Of a stretch of 64,000 nt of DNA, positions 1 to 11,898 are shown in pieces; within the stretch, counting starts at the first letter, position 1, and each line of letters begins with the position of its first letter. The notes beneath the pieces were generated by a model. The model made no database searches. It was not told the DNA's origin and saw only the letters and a list, made by a program, of their open reading frames with translations. Origin of the DNA: Limnobacter alexandrii (lineage in GTDB: Bacteria > Pseudomonadota > Gammaproteobacteria > Burkholderiales > Burkholderiaceae_B); assembly GCF_005871185.1 (NCBI RefSeq), contig NZ_SWKN01000009.1:62001-126000 (forward strand), written 5' to 3'. A program made the position numbers and the translations under genes.

Positions 1-586
1 CAGACATTTCCTTTTGCAAGGTGAGGCGCTTTTCAAGCACGCATTCCACTTCATTGAGATCAGCAAAGGCTGCACGCACTTCGTCCAGCGTTTTCACGCG
101 GACTTGCCCCTTGCCGTCGTAGCCCAGGCGGGCTGTTTTCACAATGCCGGGCAGCAAATTCTCGAGATCGTCGGTGATGTCGGTCATGTTGCGAATGGCA
201 GCATGGGGGGCCACTGGCACGCCGCAACCCGTGATGTAGGCTTTTTCTTCAATGCGGTTTTGCGCCACACCCACCGAGAAAGCCGATGGGCTGACTGGAA
301 TGCTTTTGGAGAGCGTGTCCAAGGCCAGTGCCGGTACGTTTTCAAATTCAGTGGTGACACCCACGCAACGCTGTGCCAGTTTGGCCAAACCCTGGTCGTC
401 CATGTAATCGGCCAATACTTGATCATCCGCCACTGATCCCGCAGGGCCGTTGGCCACGGGGTCGAGCACCAGCACGCGATACCCCATGCTTTGCGCTGCC
501 ATGCAGAACATGCGGCCCAACTGGCCTCCACCCAACAGGCCCAGCCACTGGCCGGGTTTGGCTGTTTTGAATTCGATCTTGCTCAT
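1..586 (-). CDS. purK: N5-carboxyaminoimidazole ribonucleotide synthase, partial (C-terminus beyond window)
   Basis: PurK makes N5-CAIR from AIR, ATP and bicarbonate in purine synthesis. The gene runs off the left edge of the window, so only about 195 N-terminal codons are present. The protein begins MSKIEFKTAKPGQWLGLLGG and continues with a GGGQLGRM nucleotide-binding loop, then VLDPVANGPAGSVADDQ, the usual PurK/ATP-grasp N-terminal preATP fold. The start is ATG at 586, 17 bases after the purE stop, so it is the last gene seen of a purC-purE-purK unit. The identification is secure; the truncation is only due to the window edge. Confidence 0.93.
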   Translation of the reverse strand, partial: MSKIEFKTAKPGQWLGLLGGGQLGRMFCMAAQSMGYRVLVLDPVANGPAGSVADDQVLADYMDDQGLAKLAQRCVGVTTEFENVPALALDTLSKSIPVSPSAFSVGVAQNRIEEKAYITGCGVPVAPHAAIRNMTDITDDLENLLPGIVKTARLGYDGKGQVRVKTLDEVRAAFADLNEVECVLEKRLTLQKEMS

Positions 587-603
587 GTATCTGGTTTAAA
601 AAA

Positions 604-1137
604 TCAACGCAAAGGGGGCAGTTCCATTTCACGGGCCACGTTGGACTGGCTCACGCGAAAATCCTGCAATTTCAAGTTCAGGGCTGTGTCGGTCAAGGCC
701 AAAATTGCCACCGCCCCCAAAGCCGCATTGGCCGCACCGGCTTCGCCAATGGCAAAGGTGTGCACCGGAATGCCCTTGGGCATTTGCACAATCGACAACA
801 GGGAGTCTTCTCCACGCAAGTACTTGGACGGCACAGGCACACCCATAACAGGAACAATGGTTTTGGCGGCCAACATACCCGGCAAGTGCGCAGCACCACC
901 AGCACCAGCAATAATCACTTGTATGCCGCGGGTGGCCGCTGTTTCGGCGTAAGCAAACATTTCATCGGGCATGCGGTGGGCTGACACCACACGGGCCTCG
1001 TAGTCCACGCCAAAGTCGCGCAACACTTGCACGGCGTTTTTCATGACTTCCCAATCGGAAGACGAACCCATGACCACACCCACTTTGGGATGGTCGGAGG
1101 TGTGCAGGTGTGTGGCTTCTATCATGTTCTTATCCAA
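604..1137 (-). CDS. purE: N5-carboxyaminoimidazole ribonucleotide mutase
   Basis: PurE converts N5-CAIR to CAIR, directly after PurK in purine synthesis. The 177-residue protein has the class I PurE signatures: the phosphate loop GSSSDW (about residues 24-29), SAHRMP with the catalytic His at about 54, and the glycine-rich [13 protein letters not shown] segment (about 76-88). Length fits the bacterial family (about 160-180). There is a short N-terminal extension before the [11 protein letters not shown] strand; an internal ATG at codon 5 is an alternative start. It overlaps purC by 8 bases, which suggests coupled translation. Confidence 0.96.
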   Translation of the reverse strand: MDKNMIEATHLHTSDHPKVGVVMGSSSDWEVMKNAVQVLRDFGVDYEARVVSAHRMPDEMFAYAETAATRGIQVIIAGAGGAAHLPGMLAAKTIVPVMGVPVPSKYLRGEDSLLSIVQMPKGIPVHTFAIGEAGAANAALGAVAILALTDTALNLKLQDFRVSQSNVAREMELPPLR

Positions 1138-2026
1138 TCCAAAGGCGACCAGTCAAAATTTCATAGGCTTGACGGTATTTGGCCGCTGTTTTGTCGATGA
1201 TGTCTTGTGGCAGTGTAGGCGCTGGTGCCTTTTTGTTCCAGCCCGGCACACTTTCCAGGTAATCGCGAACAAACTGTTTGTCGTAAGAAGGTGGAGAAAT
1301 GCCCACCTGGTATTGATCGGCTGGCCAAAAACGTGATGAATCGGCAGTCAGTACCTCATCCATCAAGGTCAGGGTGCCGTTTTCATCCAGCCCGAATTCA
1401 AACTTGGTGTCGGCAATAATGATGCCCTGTCGCGCCGCGTAGTCGCTGGCTTTTGTGTACAAGGCAATCGAGACCTCTCGAATTTGCTTGGCCAGGTCGC
1501 GGCCCACCACATCGCTCATGGTGTCGAAATCAATGTTCTCGTCGTGCTCGCCCATGGCGGCCTTGGTGGCTGGCGTGAAAATAGGCTCGTCCAGCTTGGC
1601 TGCCATTTGCATGCCTGATGGCAATTTAATGCCGCACACCGCACCTGTGGACTGGTAGTCTTTCCAGCCAGAACCGATCAGGTAACCGCGCACCACAGCC
1701 TCAATGGGCAGGGCCTTCAGCTTCTTGACCACCATGGAGCGACCCTTGATTTGAGGTGCCTCTTCAGCTGACACCACTGTTTCGGGGGCAATGCCGGTGA
1801 GGTGATTGGGCACCACGTCGGCCAGAATGTCGAACCAGAACTGGGCCATCTGGGTAAGCACCATGCCTTTTTCAGGAATGGGCTGATCCAGAATGACATC
1901 GAATGCAGACAGGCGGTCGCTGGCCACAATCAACATTTTGTCGTCGCCAACGGAAAAATTTTCCCGAACCTTGCCACGGTGCAGCAATGGCAAGGAAGTC
2001 AGCTTGGTTTCAAACACAGTACTCAT
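1130..2026 (-). CDS. purC: Phosphoribosylaminoimidazole-succinocarboxamide synthase (SAICAR synthase)
   Basis: PurC joins aspartate to CAIR with ATP to give SAICAR. The 298-residue protein starts [20 protein letters not shown], with the family segments [30 protein letters not shown] (about residues 110-123) and a C-terminal [11 protein letters not shown]. It is of the longer (about 300 residue) type found in many proteobacteria and yeast rather than the 237-residue E. coli form. It is first in purC-purE-purK; a strong terminator lies between it and fba upstream, so it probably has its own promoter in the short gap around 2027-2050. Confidence 0.96.
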   Translation of the reverse strand: MSTVFETKLTSLPLLHRGKVRENFSVGDDKMLIVASDRLSAFDVILDQPIPEKGMVLTQMAQFWFDILADVVPNHLTGIAPETVVSAEEAPQIKGRSMVVKKLKALPIEAVVRGYLIGSGWKDYQSTGAVCGIKLPSGMQMAAKLDEPIFTPATKAAMGEHDENIDFDTMSDVVGRDLAKQIREVSIALYTKASDYAARQGIIIADTKFEFGLDENGTLTLMDEVLTADSSRFWPADQYQVGISPPSYDKQFVRDYLESVPGWNKKAPAPTLPQDIIDKTAAKYRQAYEILTGRLWIG

Positions 2027-2049
2027 TCAAATGGCCTCTTGGGATTCAG

Positions 2050-2086
2050 GCTTTAAAAATAAAACACGCGGGGCACAGCCCGCGTG
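2050..2086 (-). terminator. Rho-independent terminator after fba
   Basis: A perfect 8-bp stem (CACGCGGG at 2065-2072 with CCCGCGTG at 2079-2086, 6-base loop) is followed, reading on the minus strand, by TTTTATTTTTAAA. This sits between the fba stop (2113) and the purC start (2026), so it should end the pgk-pyk-fba message and separate it from the purine genes. Confidence 0.85.
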
Positions 2087-2112
2087 AGCTTCTACAGGCG
2101 TTGACAAGTCGT

Positions 2113-3177
2113 TTATTGAACGATTTGTGCAAGTTCACCTTTGGCGTATTTCTGTGCAATTTCGCTCATGGGGATCGGCTTGATTTTTGCACCCTGCCCC
2201 TCACAGCCAAACTCCATGTAACGCTGTTTGCAAATTTGCTTGGCCGCTTCACGTGCTGGCTTGAGCCATTCGCGAGCATCGAACTTGTCGGGGTTTTCAA
2301 ACAGGAACTTGCGCACTGCACCGGTCATGGCCAAGCGAATGTCGGTGTCAATGTTGATTTTGCGCACGCCGTACTTGATGGCTTCCTGAATTTCTTCCAC
2401 GGGCACACCATAGGTTTCTTTCATCTTGCCGCCGTACTGGTTGATGATGGCCAGCAATTCTGCAGGCACGGACGATGAACCGTGCATCACCAAGTGAGTG
2501 TTGGGAATGCGGGCATGAATTTCCTTCACGCGCGAAATGGCCAGAATATCGCCAGTGGGCTTGCGGCTGAACTTGTATGCACCATGGCTGGTGCCAATCG
2601 CGATGGCCAGTGCATCCAGTTGGGTGCCTTTTACGAACACGGCAGCCTCTTCTGGGTCAGTCAGCATTTGGCTGTGGTCCAGCTTGCCTTCCGCGCCAAT
2701 GCCGTCTTCCTCGCCAGCTTCACCCGTTTCCAGATTGCCCAGGCAACCCAGCTCACCTTCTACGGTTACACCGACCTTGTGGGCCATGTCCACTACTTTG
2801 CGGGTCACTTCAAGGTTGTAATCGAAAGACGCCGGAGTTTTACCGTCTTCCATCAATGAACCGTCCATCATGACCGAGCCAAAGCCCAAATCAATCGCGC
2901 CCTGACACACCTTGGGGCTGGTACCGTGGTCTTGGTGCATCACCAAAGGAATGTGCGGAAATGCTTCGACCGCGGCTTGGATCAGGTGCTTGATGAATGG
3001 CTCGCCTGCGTACTTGCGGGCACCAGCGCTGGCTTGCAAAATCACAGGCGCGCCCACTTCATCGGCGGCAGCCATCACGGCTTGAACCTGTTCCAGGTTG
3101 TTTACATTGAACGCGGGGATGCCATAGCCGTTTTCAGCAGCATGGTCCAGCAGTTGGCGCATGGATACGAGAGGCAT
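2113..3177 (-). CDS. fba: Class II fructose-1,6-bisphosphate aldolase
   Basis: Zinc-dependent aldolase that interconverts fructose-1,6-bisphosphate with DHAP and glyceraldehyde-3-phosphate. The 354 residues match the CbbA/Fba class IIB group. The zinc site HQDHG is visible at about residues 81-85 (His81, Asp83, His84), then GSVMMDGS, the glycine loop region and the C-terminal NIDTDIR motif (about 273-279) that binds the phosphate end. It follows pyk by 35 bases and is last in a pgk-pyk-fba unit, consistent with a co-transcribed lower-glycolysis/gluconeogenesis set. Confidence 0.97.
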   Translation of the reverse strand: MPLVSMRQLLDHAAENGYGIPAFNVNNLEQVQAVMAAADEVGAPVILQASAGARKYAGEPFIKHLIQAAVEAFPHIPLVMHQDHGTSPKVCQGAIDLGFGSVMMDGSLMEDGKTPASFDYNLEVTRKVVDMAHKVGVTVEGELGCLGNLETGEAGEEDGIGAEGKLDHSQMLTDPEEAAVFVKGTQLDALAIAIGTSHGAYKFSRKPTGDILAISRVKEIHARIPNTHLVMHGSSSVPAELLAIINQYGGKMKETYGVPVEEIQEAIKYGVRKINIDTDIRLAMTGAVRKFLFENPDKFDAREWLKPAREAAKQICKQRYMEFGCEGQGAKIKPIPMSEIAQKYAKGELAQIVQ

Positions 3178-3212
3178 TTCAAAGTCTCCGAAAAATAAAA
3201 TTAATTAATTGG

Positions 3213-4694
3213 TCAATTCAGCAGGCCAATGTGTTCGCCCACGCGAACAATTTTCATGGTGTTGGTTCCACCCGACTTGCCAATTGGCTCACCAATGGTG
3301 ATCACAATCAAATCACCCAACTCAACCACTTTGGCATCCAGCAAAGCCTGCTCCGATTTCGCCAGCAAAACCTCGCGGTCCTCCGTTTCGTACTGCATCA
3401 TCACAGTGCGCACATCGCGGTACATCGACAGGCGACGACGTGTTTTTTCCTCAGGTGTCAGCGCGAATATTGGCACGCCACTGTTCAAACGCGACATCCA
3501 CAAGGCTGTTGAACCAGACTGGGTCAGCGCAGCAATCGCTTTCACCTCCAGATGGTGCGCAGTGAACAAGGCCGCCATGGCGATCGATTGATCCACGCGC
3601 TTGAACTTGCGATTCAGGAAATCCGCGTCCAGACTGATGGTGGCAGATTTCTCAGCCTCAACGCACACGCGTGCCATGGCCACAATTGTTTCTACCGGAA
3701 ACTTGCCTGCCGCAGTTTCAGCGGACAACATGACAGCATCCGTGCCATCGAGCACGGCATTGGCCACATCAGAAACTTCAGCACGGGTGGGCACTGGGCT
3801 TTCAATCATGCTTTCCATCATCTGGGTAGCAGTAATGGTTAGCTTGTTGGCCTCCCGGGCGGCGCGAATGAGGCGCTTTTGGGCGGCAGGCACTGCCGCA
3901 TCCCCAATTTCAACAGCCAGATCGCCACGGGCCACCATCAGACCGTCGCAAGAACGGATCAGATCATCCAGATTCTCGAGTGCCTCGCAGCGCTCAATTT
4001 TCGCGATCATCATGGCGTGCCCACCAGCCGCACGAGTCAGCTCACGAGCCATGTACATGTCGGCACCACTTTTGGGAAAGCTGACAGCAATGTAGTCCGC
4101 TTCGAAAGCCACAGCGGTGCGAATGTCTTCCATGTCTTTGGAGGTCAGCGCTGGCGCAGACAAGCCACCGCCCAATTTGTTAATGCCCTTGCGGTTTTTA
4201 AGCACACCGCCCACTTCAGTTTCGCAGTGAATTTGGCTGGGGGTTACTTTCTTGACCTTCAACACGATTTTGCCATCGTCTAGCAACAAGGTGTCGCCAG
4301 CTTTTACATCATTGACCAGCTCGGGATAGTCCAAACCAACCCGCTCATCGTCACCCGAATCGCACTTGGCTTCCAGCACAAAGGGCTGACCATTCACGAG
4401 GTTCGTGGAACCGTTGGCAAACACACCAATCCGGATTTTTGGTCCTTGCAAATCAGCCATTACGGCGATGTCACGCTTCAAGCGAGCCGCAATTTCACGC
4501 ACGGTTTTAACCCGGTCAATGTGCTCTTGCGCGGTGCCATGCGAGAAATTGACCCGCACCACATTCATGCCAGCCGCGATCATCCGCTCAAGCACGGCGG
4601 GGTCGGTGGATGCTGGCCCCAAAGTCGCGACGATTTTGGTTTGACGGGGTACGTAGGCGTTGGGCACTGATTTGCTCCCTGAGTTGGCCATCAA
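3213..4694 (-). CDS. pyk: Pyruvate kinase
   Basis: Transfers phosphate from phosphoenolpyruvate to ADP. The 493-residue protein has the N-terminal [13 protein letters not shown] barrel start, the ADLQGPKIR segment, the catalytic-lysine stretch [11 protein letters not shown] (about 229-239), [12 protein letters not shown], and the TQMMESMI motif, followed by the C-terminal allosteric domain. The start codon overlaps the last bases of pgk (ATGA arrangement), showing tight coupling; the second codon is also ATG, so the start is uncertain by one residue. Confidence 0.97.
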   Translation of the reverse strand: MMANSGSKSVPNAYVPRQTKIVATLGPASTDPAVLERMIAAGMNVVRVNFSHGTAQEHIDRVKTVREIAARLKRDIAVMADLQGPKIRIGVFANGSTNLVNGQPFVLEAKCDSGDDERVGLDYPELVNDVKAGDTLLLDDGKIVLKVKKVTPSQIHCETEVGGVLKNRKGINKLGGGLSAPALTSKDMEDIRTAVAFEADYIAVSFPKSGADMYMARELTRAAGGHAMMIAKIERCEALENLDDLIRSCDGLMVARGDLAVEIGDAAVPAAQKRLIRAAREANKLTITATQMMESMIESPVPTRAEVSDVANAVLDGTDAVMLSAETAAGKFPVETIVAMARVCVEAEKSATISLDADFLNRKFKRVDQSIAMAALFTAHHLEVKAIAALTQSGSTALWMSRLNSGVPIFALTPEEKTRRRLSMYRDVRTVMMQYETEDREVLLAKSEQALLDAKVVELGDLIVITIGEPIGKSGGTNTMKIVRVGEHIGLLN

Positions 4695-5872
4695 ACGGCT
4701 CTTTGTTGAAGAATTTCAACAGCCGGCAGCGTTTTGCCTTCCAGAAATTCAAGGAATGCGCCGCCGCCAGTGGAAATATAACTAACCTGCTCGCCAATGT
4801 TGTATTTGGATATGGCGGCCAGGGTGTCACCACCGCCCGCAATCGAGAAGGCCTTGGAATTTGCAATGGCCATGGCCAGGCGCTCGGTGCCTTTGCCAAA
4901 CTGGTCGAATTCGAATACACCCACTGGGCCGTTCCAGACAATGGTGCCGGCTTTGTCCAAAATTGCAGCCAGTTCCTCAGCCGTGTTCGGCCCAATGTCG
5001 AAAATCATGTCATCGGCAGCCACATCGCCCACTTTCTTGGTGGTCGCGTAGGCTGTTGGAGAGAACTCTTTGCCCACCACCACATCGGTAGGAATGGGCA
5101 CAGCAGCACCGCGTGCTTTCATGTTGTCGATGATGGTTTTGGCCTCATTGACCAAATCGTGTTCAGCCAGTGATTTGCCAATTGGCAAGCCCAGGGCTGC
5201 CATGAAGGTGTTGGCAATACCGCCGCCCACGATCAGCTGATCGACTTTGTCGGCCAGGCTGTTCAAGATCGTCAGTTTGGTCGATACCTTTGAACCCGCC
5301 ACAATGGCCACCATGGGGCGCTTGGGGGCAGAAAGCGCTGCACCCAGGGCATCCAGCTCGGCGGCCAGCAAAGGGCCAGCACACGCCACTGGTGCGTATT
5401 GTGCCGCACCGTGAGTGGTGGCTTCGGCCCGGTGGGCAGTGCCAAATGCGTCGTTCACGTAAATGTCGCAAAGTGCAGCAATTTGTTGCGCCAGTTCCGG
5501 CTTGTTCTTCTTCTCGCCTTTGTTAAATCGGCAATTCTCGAGCAGCAACACTTCTCCAGCCTTCACCTCAACGCCATTAACCCAGTCTTTCACCAGGCGA
5601 ACGGGGCGCCCCAACAATTCGCCAAGGCGAACTGCCACAGGAGCCAAGCTCAGCTTTTCATCGTACTCACCTTCGGTGGGACGGCCAAAGTGGCTGGTCA
5701 ACAACAAGGCTGCGTTGTTGTTCAAGCAATATTCAATGCCAGGCAAAGAGGCACGAATGCGGGTGTCTTCCGTGATGTTGCCATTTGCATCCACTGGCAC
5801 GTTAAAATCGACGCGGATCAACACGCGTTTGTTGGATACGTTTTGGTCGGTCAGGCGCAGGAAACGCAACAT
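4691..5872 (-). CDS. pgk: Phosphoglycerate kinase
   Basis: Reversible transfer of phosphate from 1,3-bisphosphoglycerate to ADP. The 393 residues are the normal bacterial length. Visible motifs are RVDFNVPVD near residues 21-29, [12 protein letters not shown] (about 58-69), [13 protein letters not shown] (about 139-151), the [11 protein letters not shown] strand of the hinge, and the C-terminal [18 protein letters not shown] nucleotide site. First gene of the pgk-pyk-fba unit. Its start codon lies directly against the start region of the divergent rhombosortase gene, so their promoters must overlap coding sequence. Confidence 0.97.
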   Translation of the reverse strand: MLRFLRLTDQNVSNKRVLIRVDFNVPVDANGNITEDTRIRASLPGIEYCLNNNAALLLTSHFGRPTEGEYDEKLSLAPVAVRLGELLGRPVRLVKDWVNGVEVKAGEVLLLENCRFNKGEKKNKPELAQQIAALCDIYVNDAFGTAHRAEATTHGAAQYAPVACAGPLLAAELDALGAALSAPKRPMVAIVAGSKVSTKLTILNSLADKVDQLIVGGGIANTFMAALGLPIGKSLAEHDLVNEAKTIIDNMKARGAAVPIPTDVVVGKEFSPTAYATTKKVGDVAADDMIFDIGPNTAEELAAILDKAGTIVWNGPVGVFEFDQFGKGTERLAMAIANSKAFSIAGGGDTLAAISKYNIGEQVSYISTGGGAFLEFLEGKTLPAVEILQQRAV

Positions 5873-6516
5873 TGCTTTTCAACTCTCAAGGAAGGTTATT
5901 GGAAACAATCCGGAATTATAACGCCCCCAGCCCACTTTTCCTCGGGTTCGCCTCCTCCTTTGTCATCGGAATCTTGGCAATGTCAGGGCAAGTTTTTGCA
6001 CCCGACTTTGCTCAGCAAGGGCTTGATTTAATTGACTCATTCTTTATTTATGTTTTGCTGGCACAGTTTACCCACCTGGGCTGGGTTCATCTGGGCTTGA
6101 ACCTCGCTGGGCTGGCGATTGTGACCTGGGGCTTTTCCGGGCAGCGCAGCGCCGCTGAATGGCTGTGGATACAGCTGGTTTCCCTGTTGTGGCTGGCGTG
6201 CTACTTAAGCTGGATTGAACCTGTTCAATGGTATTGCGGGCTGAGCGGTGCCCTGCATTTTCAATTCACCGCCTGCTTGCTGATTGCCCTTTACAGAAGC
6301 CCAAGCAGGCTTGCGCAAAGCTGGCCTTTGTGGGTGCTTGCCGCCGGGCTTGCTGTGAAACTGACACTTGAATGGCATTCGGGCCCCACCACCGATTCAC
6401 TGGTGGGCGGCCCGATTGCATTTGAGGCACACAGGGGGGGCGCTTTGGGTGGTGGTTTACTTGGACTCGCTATGATTGGGTGCTCACTGCGATGGAAGTC
6501 GAACCGTACTTCCTGA
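5872..6516 (+). CDS. rrtA: Rhombosortase (rhomboid-type intramembrane serine protease)
   Basis: Rhombosortases are rhomboid-family membrane proteases that process proteins bearing a C-terminal GlyGly-CTERM tail. This 214-residue, multi-pass protein has the rhomboid helix [15 protein letters not shown] (about 67-81), the active-site serine in CGLSGALH (Ser125) and a histidine in [12 protein letters not shown] (His187), the Ser-His dyad spacing of the family. It converges on, and overlaps by 47 bases, a subtilase that carries such a tail. The start is uncertain: TTG at 5872 is the most upstream choice and would overlap the pgk start codon; another TTG lies at 5899. No ATG occurs before the first membrane segment. 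Confidence 0.82.
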   Translation: MLFNSQGRLLETIRNYNAPSPLFLGFASSFVIGILAMSGQVFAPDFAQQGLDLIDSFFIYVLLAQFTHLGWVHLGLNLAGLAIVTWGFSGQRSAAEWLWIQLVSLLWLACYLSWIEPVQWYCGLSGALHFQFTACLLIALYRSPSRLAQSWPLWVLAAGLAVKLTLEWHSGPTTDSLVGGPIAFEAHRGGALGGGLLGLAMIGCSLRWKSNRTS

Positions 6517-8464
6517 ATACCCATATCAAAACAGACATCAAGAACAAACCGGGCAAGGTGGTGGCACCACCGCCACCGCCGCCCCCACCACCTGTGGAAA
6601 CTGACGAACTGGAGCCTGAGCTGTTGTCGGTTGTGGGTGTGGTAGTGCCGCCCGAGCTGGCATTGGCCACCGAGGAAGGCGAACTGCCATCGTCTCCGCT
6701 GGCGACCACACGCAGCGCAGTAAAGCTGCTGTGGGCTTCACCAACCGAGTCAGTCACAGTGAGTTGAAACACCAAATCTGTACTTGAGCCCGGTGCTGGT
6801 AAATCAACGTCAGCGGAGGTTTGGGTTCCGCTCATCAACTGCTCACCTGAAACCTGGGTCCAAGCATAGGAGGCGATGCTGCGCCCTGCGGCCACGCTGC
6901 TTGCAGAACCACGCAGGCGAACCGGATTCAAACCAGTGGCGCTTTCCTGAAACCCACTGGTGCCAAGGCCGTTGGCCGATGCAGACGCATTGGCCACGGG
7001 GCGCGTGCCTTTCACGGCAGACACCGCGGCAAATGCATCTAGCATGCCAGTACCACATACTGCGGTGGTGCAATTGCAACTGCCCGAACCCTGATTGGCC
7101 GTGCAGGTACTGCTTCTGGGACTTAAAAAACTTGAAGTGCTGCTGAGGATTTGGCTGCGCAACTGGGCTGGCGTGAGTGCAGGGTTGATTGCACGCATAA
7201 GCCCCGCGGTTGCCGCCACCAGTGGGGCAGCAAACGAAGTACCGGTTTTGCTGACCAAACTGGCCGAGGACGGTGTGGTTGTGCCCGAGTTACCCAAACC
7301 CACCAGGCCATTGCTGAAACCGCCGGGTGCCATCAGGCTGACTGCGCTGCCAATGGCACTGTAGCTGGCACGGCTACCATCTCGATCCAAGGCACCCACT
7401 GCAAGCACATTGCTGCAGTTCGCAGGGGAATCGACCGAACCGCCGCTGTTGCCCGCGGCAGCCACCACCAGAGTACCTGCTGCATTCACACGGTCTACCA
7501 CTGTTTGCTCAAATGAACTGCAGGTGGTGGGGCTACCCAAACTCAGGTTGATTACATCGGCCGGATTGGGATTGCGTGGAATACCGGGCACGTCAAGGCC
7601 GGCAGACCACAACATGGCGTCCAGCACATCCGACAACAAACCGCCGCATTTGCCAAGCACACGTACGGGCAACACCTTCACATTCCAGTCAGCACCAGCC
7701 ACATCGGAATCGCTGTGGGTATTTGCGGCAATTTGTCCTGCCACGAATGTGCCGTGCCAGCTTGAATTCTTGACACTGCAACCTGAAAACGCAGATGTTT
7801 GCGTGTCTGCGCTGCTAATCCAGTTTCCAGGGTCTGCTGCATTGGCATCGCGGCCGTTGCCATCATTGGCCGTGGGCACATCCGACACGAAGTCATAGCC
7901 GCTGAGGAGGCGACCCATCAAATCCGGGGTTTCGAAAACCACGCCAGTGTCCAGCACAGCCACGATCACGTCGGCACTGCCACGCACCACATCCCAAGCT
8001 TGGTCAAACTTGGCACCTGCGGTATTGAATGTCGAACGCAAGGCCCACTGATTTGAAAAGGTGGGATCATTGGGCGTTGCAAAGGCACGCATGGGGCGGT
8101 CTTCAATAGCGAATTCCACCTCGGGGTCGCTGGCCAAGCGATTCAGCATGGATTGTTGATCACTTGCACGCACACTGCTACCCCAACGCATCACATGAGT
8201 ACCCACCGAACCGGCACGCAACCAGGTCGCATCCACATTGTTTCGGCTCATGACCTCTGCAAGAAACTCGCCTTCTTTTTCGAGGCGGCGAAGAGACGGT
8301 GCACTGCTTAACTCGACCGAGTTTTTCAGTTTGATGATGAACTGGGCGCCGCCGCTTTGCGCGTGGGCAGGCGCGACCAAGAGAATCCAAAGCATGAGCA
8401 AAACGCTGGTGACCAGCACACGCAATGGCGTCACTTTTTGCTTTTTTGGACGAAAGGTCAACAT
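6470..8464 (-). CDS. Secreted S8 subtilisin-like protease with GlyGly-CTERM tail
   Basis: A 664-residue exported serine protease. Residues 1-35 form a signal peptide (basic start, VLLMLWILLV core, cleavage after APAHA). The catalytic triad is Asp172 in VAVLDTGV, His237 in SSWHGTFVAG and Ser410 in KTGTSFAAP, with the oxyanion Asn in AAAGNSGG (about 336-343). Paired cysteines suggest disulfides. A PKD-like beta domain follows (about 500-600), then a Ser/Thr-rich linker, nine glycines (625-633), a hydrophobic helix and Arg-Lys: a GlyGly-CTERM sorting signal. Unusually, ten more residues follow the basic cluster. Family knowledge implies export and release or anchoring with help from the adjacent rhombosortase; the type II secretion system usually involved is not in this window. 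Confidence 0.9.
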   Translation of the reverse strand: MLTFRPKKQKVTPLRVLVTSVLLMLWILLVAPAHAQSGGAQFIIKLKNSVELSSAPSLRRLEKEGEFLAEVMSRNNVDATWLRAGSVGTHVMRWGSSVRASDQQSMLNRLASDPEVEFAIEDRPMRAFATPNDPTFSNQWALRSTFNTAGAKFDQAWDVVRGSADVIVAVLDTGVVFETPDLMGRLLSGYDFVSDVPTANDGNGRDANAADPGNWISSADTQTSAFSGCSVKNSSWHGTFVAGQIAANTHSDSDVAGADWNVKVLPVRVLGKCGGLLSDVLDAMLWSAGLDVPGIPRNPNPADVINLSLGSPTTCSSFEQTVVDRVNAAGTLVVAAAGNSGGSVDSPANCSNVLAVGALDRDGSRASYSAIGSAVSLMAPGGFSNGLVGLGNSGTTTPSSASLVSKTGTSFAAPLVAATAGLMRAINPALTPAQLRSQILSSTSSFLSPRSSTCTANQGSGSCNCTTAVCGTGMLDAFAAVSAVKGTRPVANASASANGLGTSGFQESATGLNPVRLRGSASSVAAGRSIASYAWTQVSGEQLMSGTQTSADVDLPAPGSSTDLVFQLTVTDSVGEAHSSFTALRVVASGDDGSSPSSVANASSGGTTTPTTDNSSGSSSSVSTGGGGGGGGGATTLPGLFLMSVLIWVFRKYGSTSIAVSTQS

Positions 8465-8724
8465 GGCAGTACTCGCTTATCACAATGGGTTTTAGCTTAC
8501 CCAGCGAGGTGCACAATCAATTTGTTGAATAGAAAGCAGAACGGAGTCTACTTCTCAGCTACCTCGCCAAAGCCAGACGAATACCGTTTTAACGGCGCCA
8601 AACAAGGCTTTGTGCATAACCATTAGGGGTAGGGGAGCCCACAAAGGAGGAAGGTTTTTTGAGGAATTGTGGGCACAAAAAAACCGGGCGCAAGGCCCGG
8701 TTTTTCATGAGAACACTTTTGGAA
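8465..8724. other. Intergenic region between gap and the subtilase
   Basis: About 260 bases with no convincing gene. The end nearest gap holds that gene's terminator; the remainder must contain the promoter of the minus-strand subtilase, but I see no strong -35/-10 pair. Confidence 0.5.
8677..8705 (-). terminator. Rho-independent terminator of gap
   Basis: CCGGGC (8684-8689) pairs with GCCCGG (8695-8700) around a 5-base loop, flanked by an A run on one side and T run on the other. On the minus strand this gives a GC stem followed by at least six T, just past the gap stop at 8725. The symmetrical flanks could also let it act on the plus strand. Confidence 0.85.
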
Positions 8725-9756
<1,032 letters not shown>

Positions 9757-9760
9757 TCAA

Positions 9761-11782
9761 TTATTTCTGTACCAAAGCCAATGCGGCTTCGGTGAGTTTT
9801 TCAGTCGTCAGTCCAAAATGCTTGAACAAAGCACCTGCCGGGGCAGATTCACCAAAGGTGCTCATGCCCAACACGGTGCCTTTCACGCCAGCCTGTGCAA
9901 TGTATTTGTACCAGCCATCGGTCATGCCAGCTTCAATCACGGCGATCGGCGCTGTGCCCAGCACTTCTGCTTTGTAAGCTGCACTTTGGCGATCAAACAC
10001 ATTGGTTGAAGGCATGGACACCACACGCGCCGCCACGCCTTTTTCCGCCAAAGCCTTCTGCGTGTTCATCGCAATCTCGATTTCCGAACCTGTGGCGATC
10101 AAGGTGACCTTGGCACCGGCTGCATCAGCCAGCACATAGCCACCTTTGGCGATTGAATTCAATACCGATTCAGAGCGCGCCAGGAATGGCAGGTTTTGGC
10201 GACTGAACAACAAGCTGCTTGGTCCGTCTTTGCGCATCACCGCGCTGTTCCAGGCCGCCATAGATTCCACGGAATCGGCCGGGCGCCACACGTCCATATT
10301 GGGCAGCAAGCGCAGGGTTGCAGCATGCTCTACTGGCTGGTGGGTGGGGCCGTCTTCACCCAAACCGATTGAGTCGTGGGTGAATACAAAAATATTGCGC
10401 TTCTTCATGAGTGCCGCCATGCGCAGGGCATTGCGGCTGTAATCGGAGAAGGTCAAGAAGGTGGCGCCAAATGGAATGTAACCACCGTGCAGCGCCACTC
10501 CGTTGAGTGCGGCGCTCATCCCGAATTCACGCACACCCCAGTTGATGTGGTTACCGGCAGTAAAGCCATCGGCGTTGCGACGAACCGCCACACACTTGGG
10601 CCAATTGGTCAGGTTTGAACCTGTCAGGTCGGCAGAGCCGCCCAGCAGTTCGGGCAATTCGGCAGCCAGCAGCGTAATTGCGTTTTGGCTGGCTTTGCGG
10701 GTGGCGATGGTTTCACCCTTGGCAGCCACTTCAGCCAGCAAACGGGCAGCAGTCTGTTCAAACTGCGCAGGCAAATCACCCGCCATGCGGCGCTTGAATT
10801 CTGAAGCCTTGGCCGGGAATTTCGCGCTGTAAGCGTCGAACAACTTGTCCCAGGCGGATTGGCGTGCAGCACCTTCAACCTGCGCGTCCCAGGCGTTGTA
10901 CACCTCGGCAGGAATTTCGAAGGGAGCATGGTCCCAACCAATTGCAGCGCGGGTAGCGGCAATTTCAGCATCGCCCAGCGGTGCACCGTGTACTTTGTCG
11001 GTACCCGCCAGATTAGGCGAACCCTCGCCGATATTGGTTTTGCAGCAAATCAGGGTTGGGCCTTTGTCCAGCGCAGCGTTTTGCTTGGCCTGAGCAATGG
11101 CGGCATCCACCGCGTCTACATCGTGGCCATTCACGCTTGGAATCACGTTCCAGCCATAAGCCTCAAAGCGCTTTGGCGTGTTGTCGGCAAACCAGTGCTC
11201 AACTTCGCCATCGATGGAAATGCCATTGTCGTCGTACATCACGATCAGCTTGGACAAGCCCAAGGTGCCCGCCAAGGAACAAGCCTCGTGGGAAATGCCT
11301 TCCATCAGGCAACCGTCACCCAAAAACACATAGGTGTTGTGGTCGACGATCGGGAAACCCGCTTCATTGAACTCTGCTGCCAGCAGCTTTTCAGCCAAGG
11401 CCAAACCGACGGCATTGGCAATGCCCTGCCCCAATGGGCCCGTGGTGGTCTCAACTCCGGGGGTGATGTCCACTTCAGGGTGGCCTGGTGTTTTAGAATG
11501 CAACTGGCGGAAATTTTTCAATTCCTCAATCGGCAAATCGTAGCCAGTCAGGTGCAGCAGCGCGTAAATCAACATGGAACCGTGGCCGTTGGACAATACG
11601 AAGCGGTCGCGATCAGCCCACAGGGGGTTTTGCGGATTGTGCTTCAAGTGACGGGCCCACAAGGCCACTGCGATTTCGGCCATGCCCATAGGCATGCCGG
11701 GATGCCCGGATTTGGCGGCTTGAACTGCATCCATGGCGAGCGCGCGAATTGCGTTGGCCATGTTCTTTGACGAAGAGGACAT
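9761..11782 (-). CDS. tkt: Transketolase
   Basis: Thiamine-diphosphate enzyme of the pentose phosphate pathway that moves two-carbon units between sugar phosphates. The 673 residues fit the family. Visible are [14 protein letters not shown] (about 26-39), the TPP motif [13 protein letters not shown] (about 155-167) with the later NN element, the pyrimidine-domain stretch [19 protein letters not shown] (about 470-488), and the C-terminal domain. It precedes gap by 25 bases. The divergent gene rsmE starts 116 bases upstream, so the promoter lies in 11783-11898. Confidence 0.97.
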   Translation of the reverse strand: MSSSSKNMANAIRALAMDAVQAAKSGHPGMPMGMAEIAVALWARHLKHNPQNPLWADRDRFVLSNGHGSMLIYALLHLTGYDLPIEELKNFRQLHSKTPGHPEVDITPGVETTTGPLGQGIANAVGLALAEKLLAAEFNEAGFPIVDHNTYVFLGDGCLMEGISHEACSLAGTLGLSKLIVMYDDNGISIDGEVEHWFADNTPKRFEAYGWNVIPSVNGHDVDAVDAAIAQAKQNAALDKGPTLICCKTNIGEGSPNLAGTDKVHGAPLGDAEIAATRAAIGWDHAPFEIPAEVYNAWDAQVEGAARQSAWDKLFDAYSAKFPAKASEFKRRMAGDLPAQFEQTAARLLAEVAAKGETIATRKASQNAITLLAAELPELLGGSADLTGSNLTNWPKCVAVRRNADGFTAGNHINWGVREFGMSAALNGVALHGGYIPFGATFLTFSDYSRNALRMAALMKKRNIFVFTHDSIGLGEDGPTHQPVEHAATLRLLPNMDVWRPADSVESMAAWNSAVMRKDGPSSLLFSRQNLPFLARSESVLNSIAKGGYVLADAAGAKVTLIATGSEIEIAMNTQKALAEKGVAARVVSMPSTNVFDRQSAAYKAEVLGTAPIAVIEAGMTDGWYKYIAQAGVKGTVLGMSTFGESAPAGALFKHFGLTTEKLTEAALALVQK

Positions 11783-11898
11783 AGGTATGGGGATTGAGGG
11801 TTATGCCTGTGGCAAAGTTGGAAAAAAATGAATTTTATCAAAGCTATTCCAATAAAGCGCCCCCTCGCGGACAAACGACTGAATAAAGACAGGGAAAC

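Noticed and set aside
10859-11770. 303-codon open frame on the plus strand inside tkt
   Set aside because: It lies antisense to a clearly conserved transketolase, shows Gly/His/Gln-rich composition typical of reverse-frame shadows, and has no motif or ribosome-binding site.
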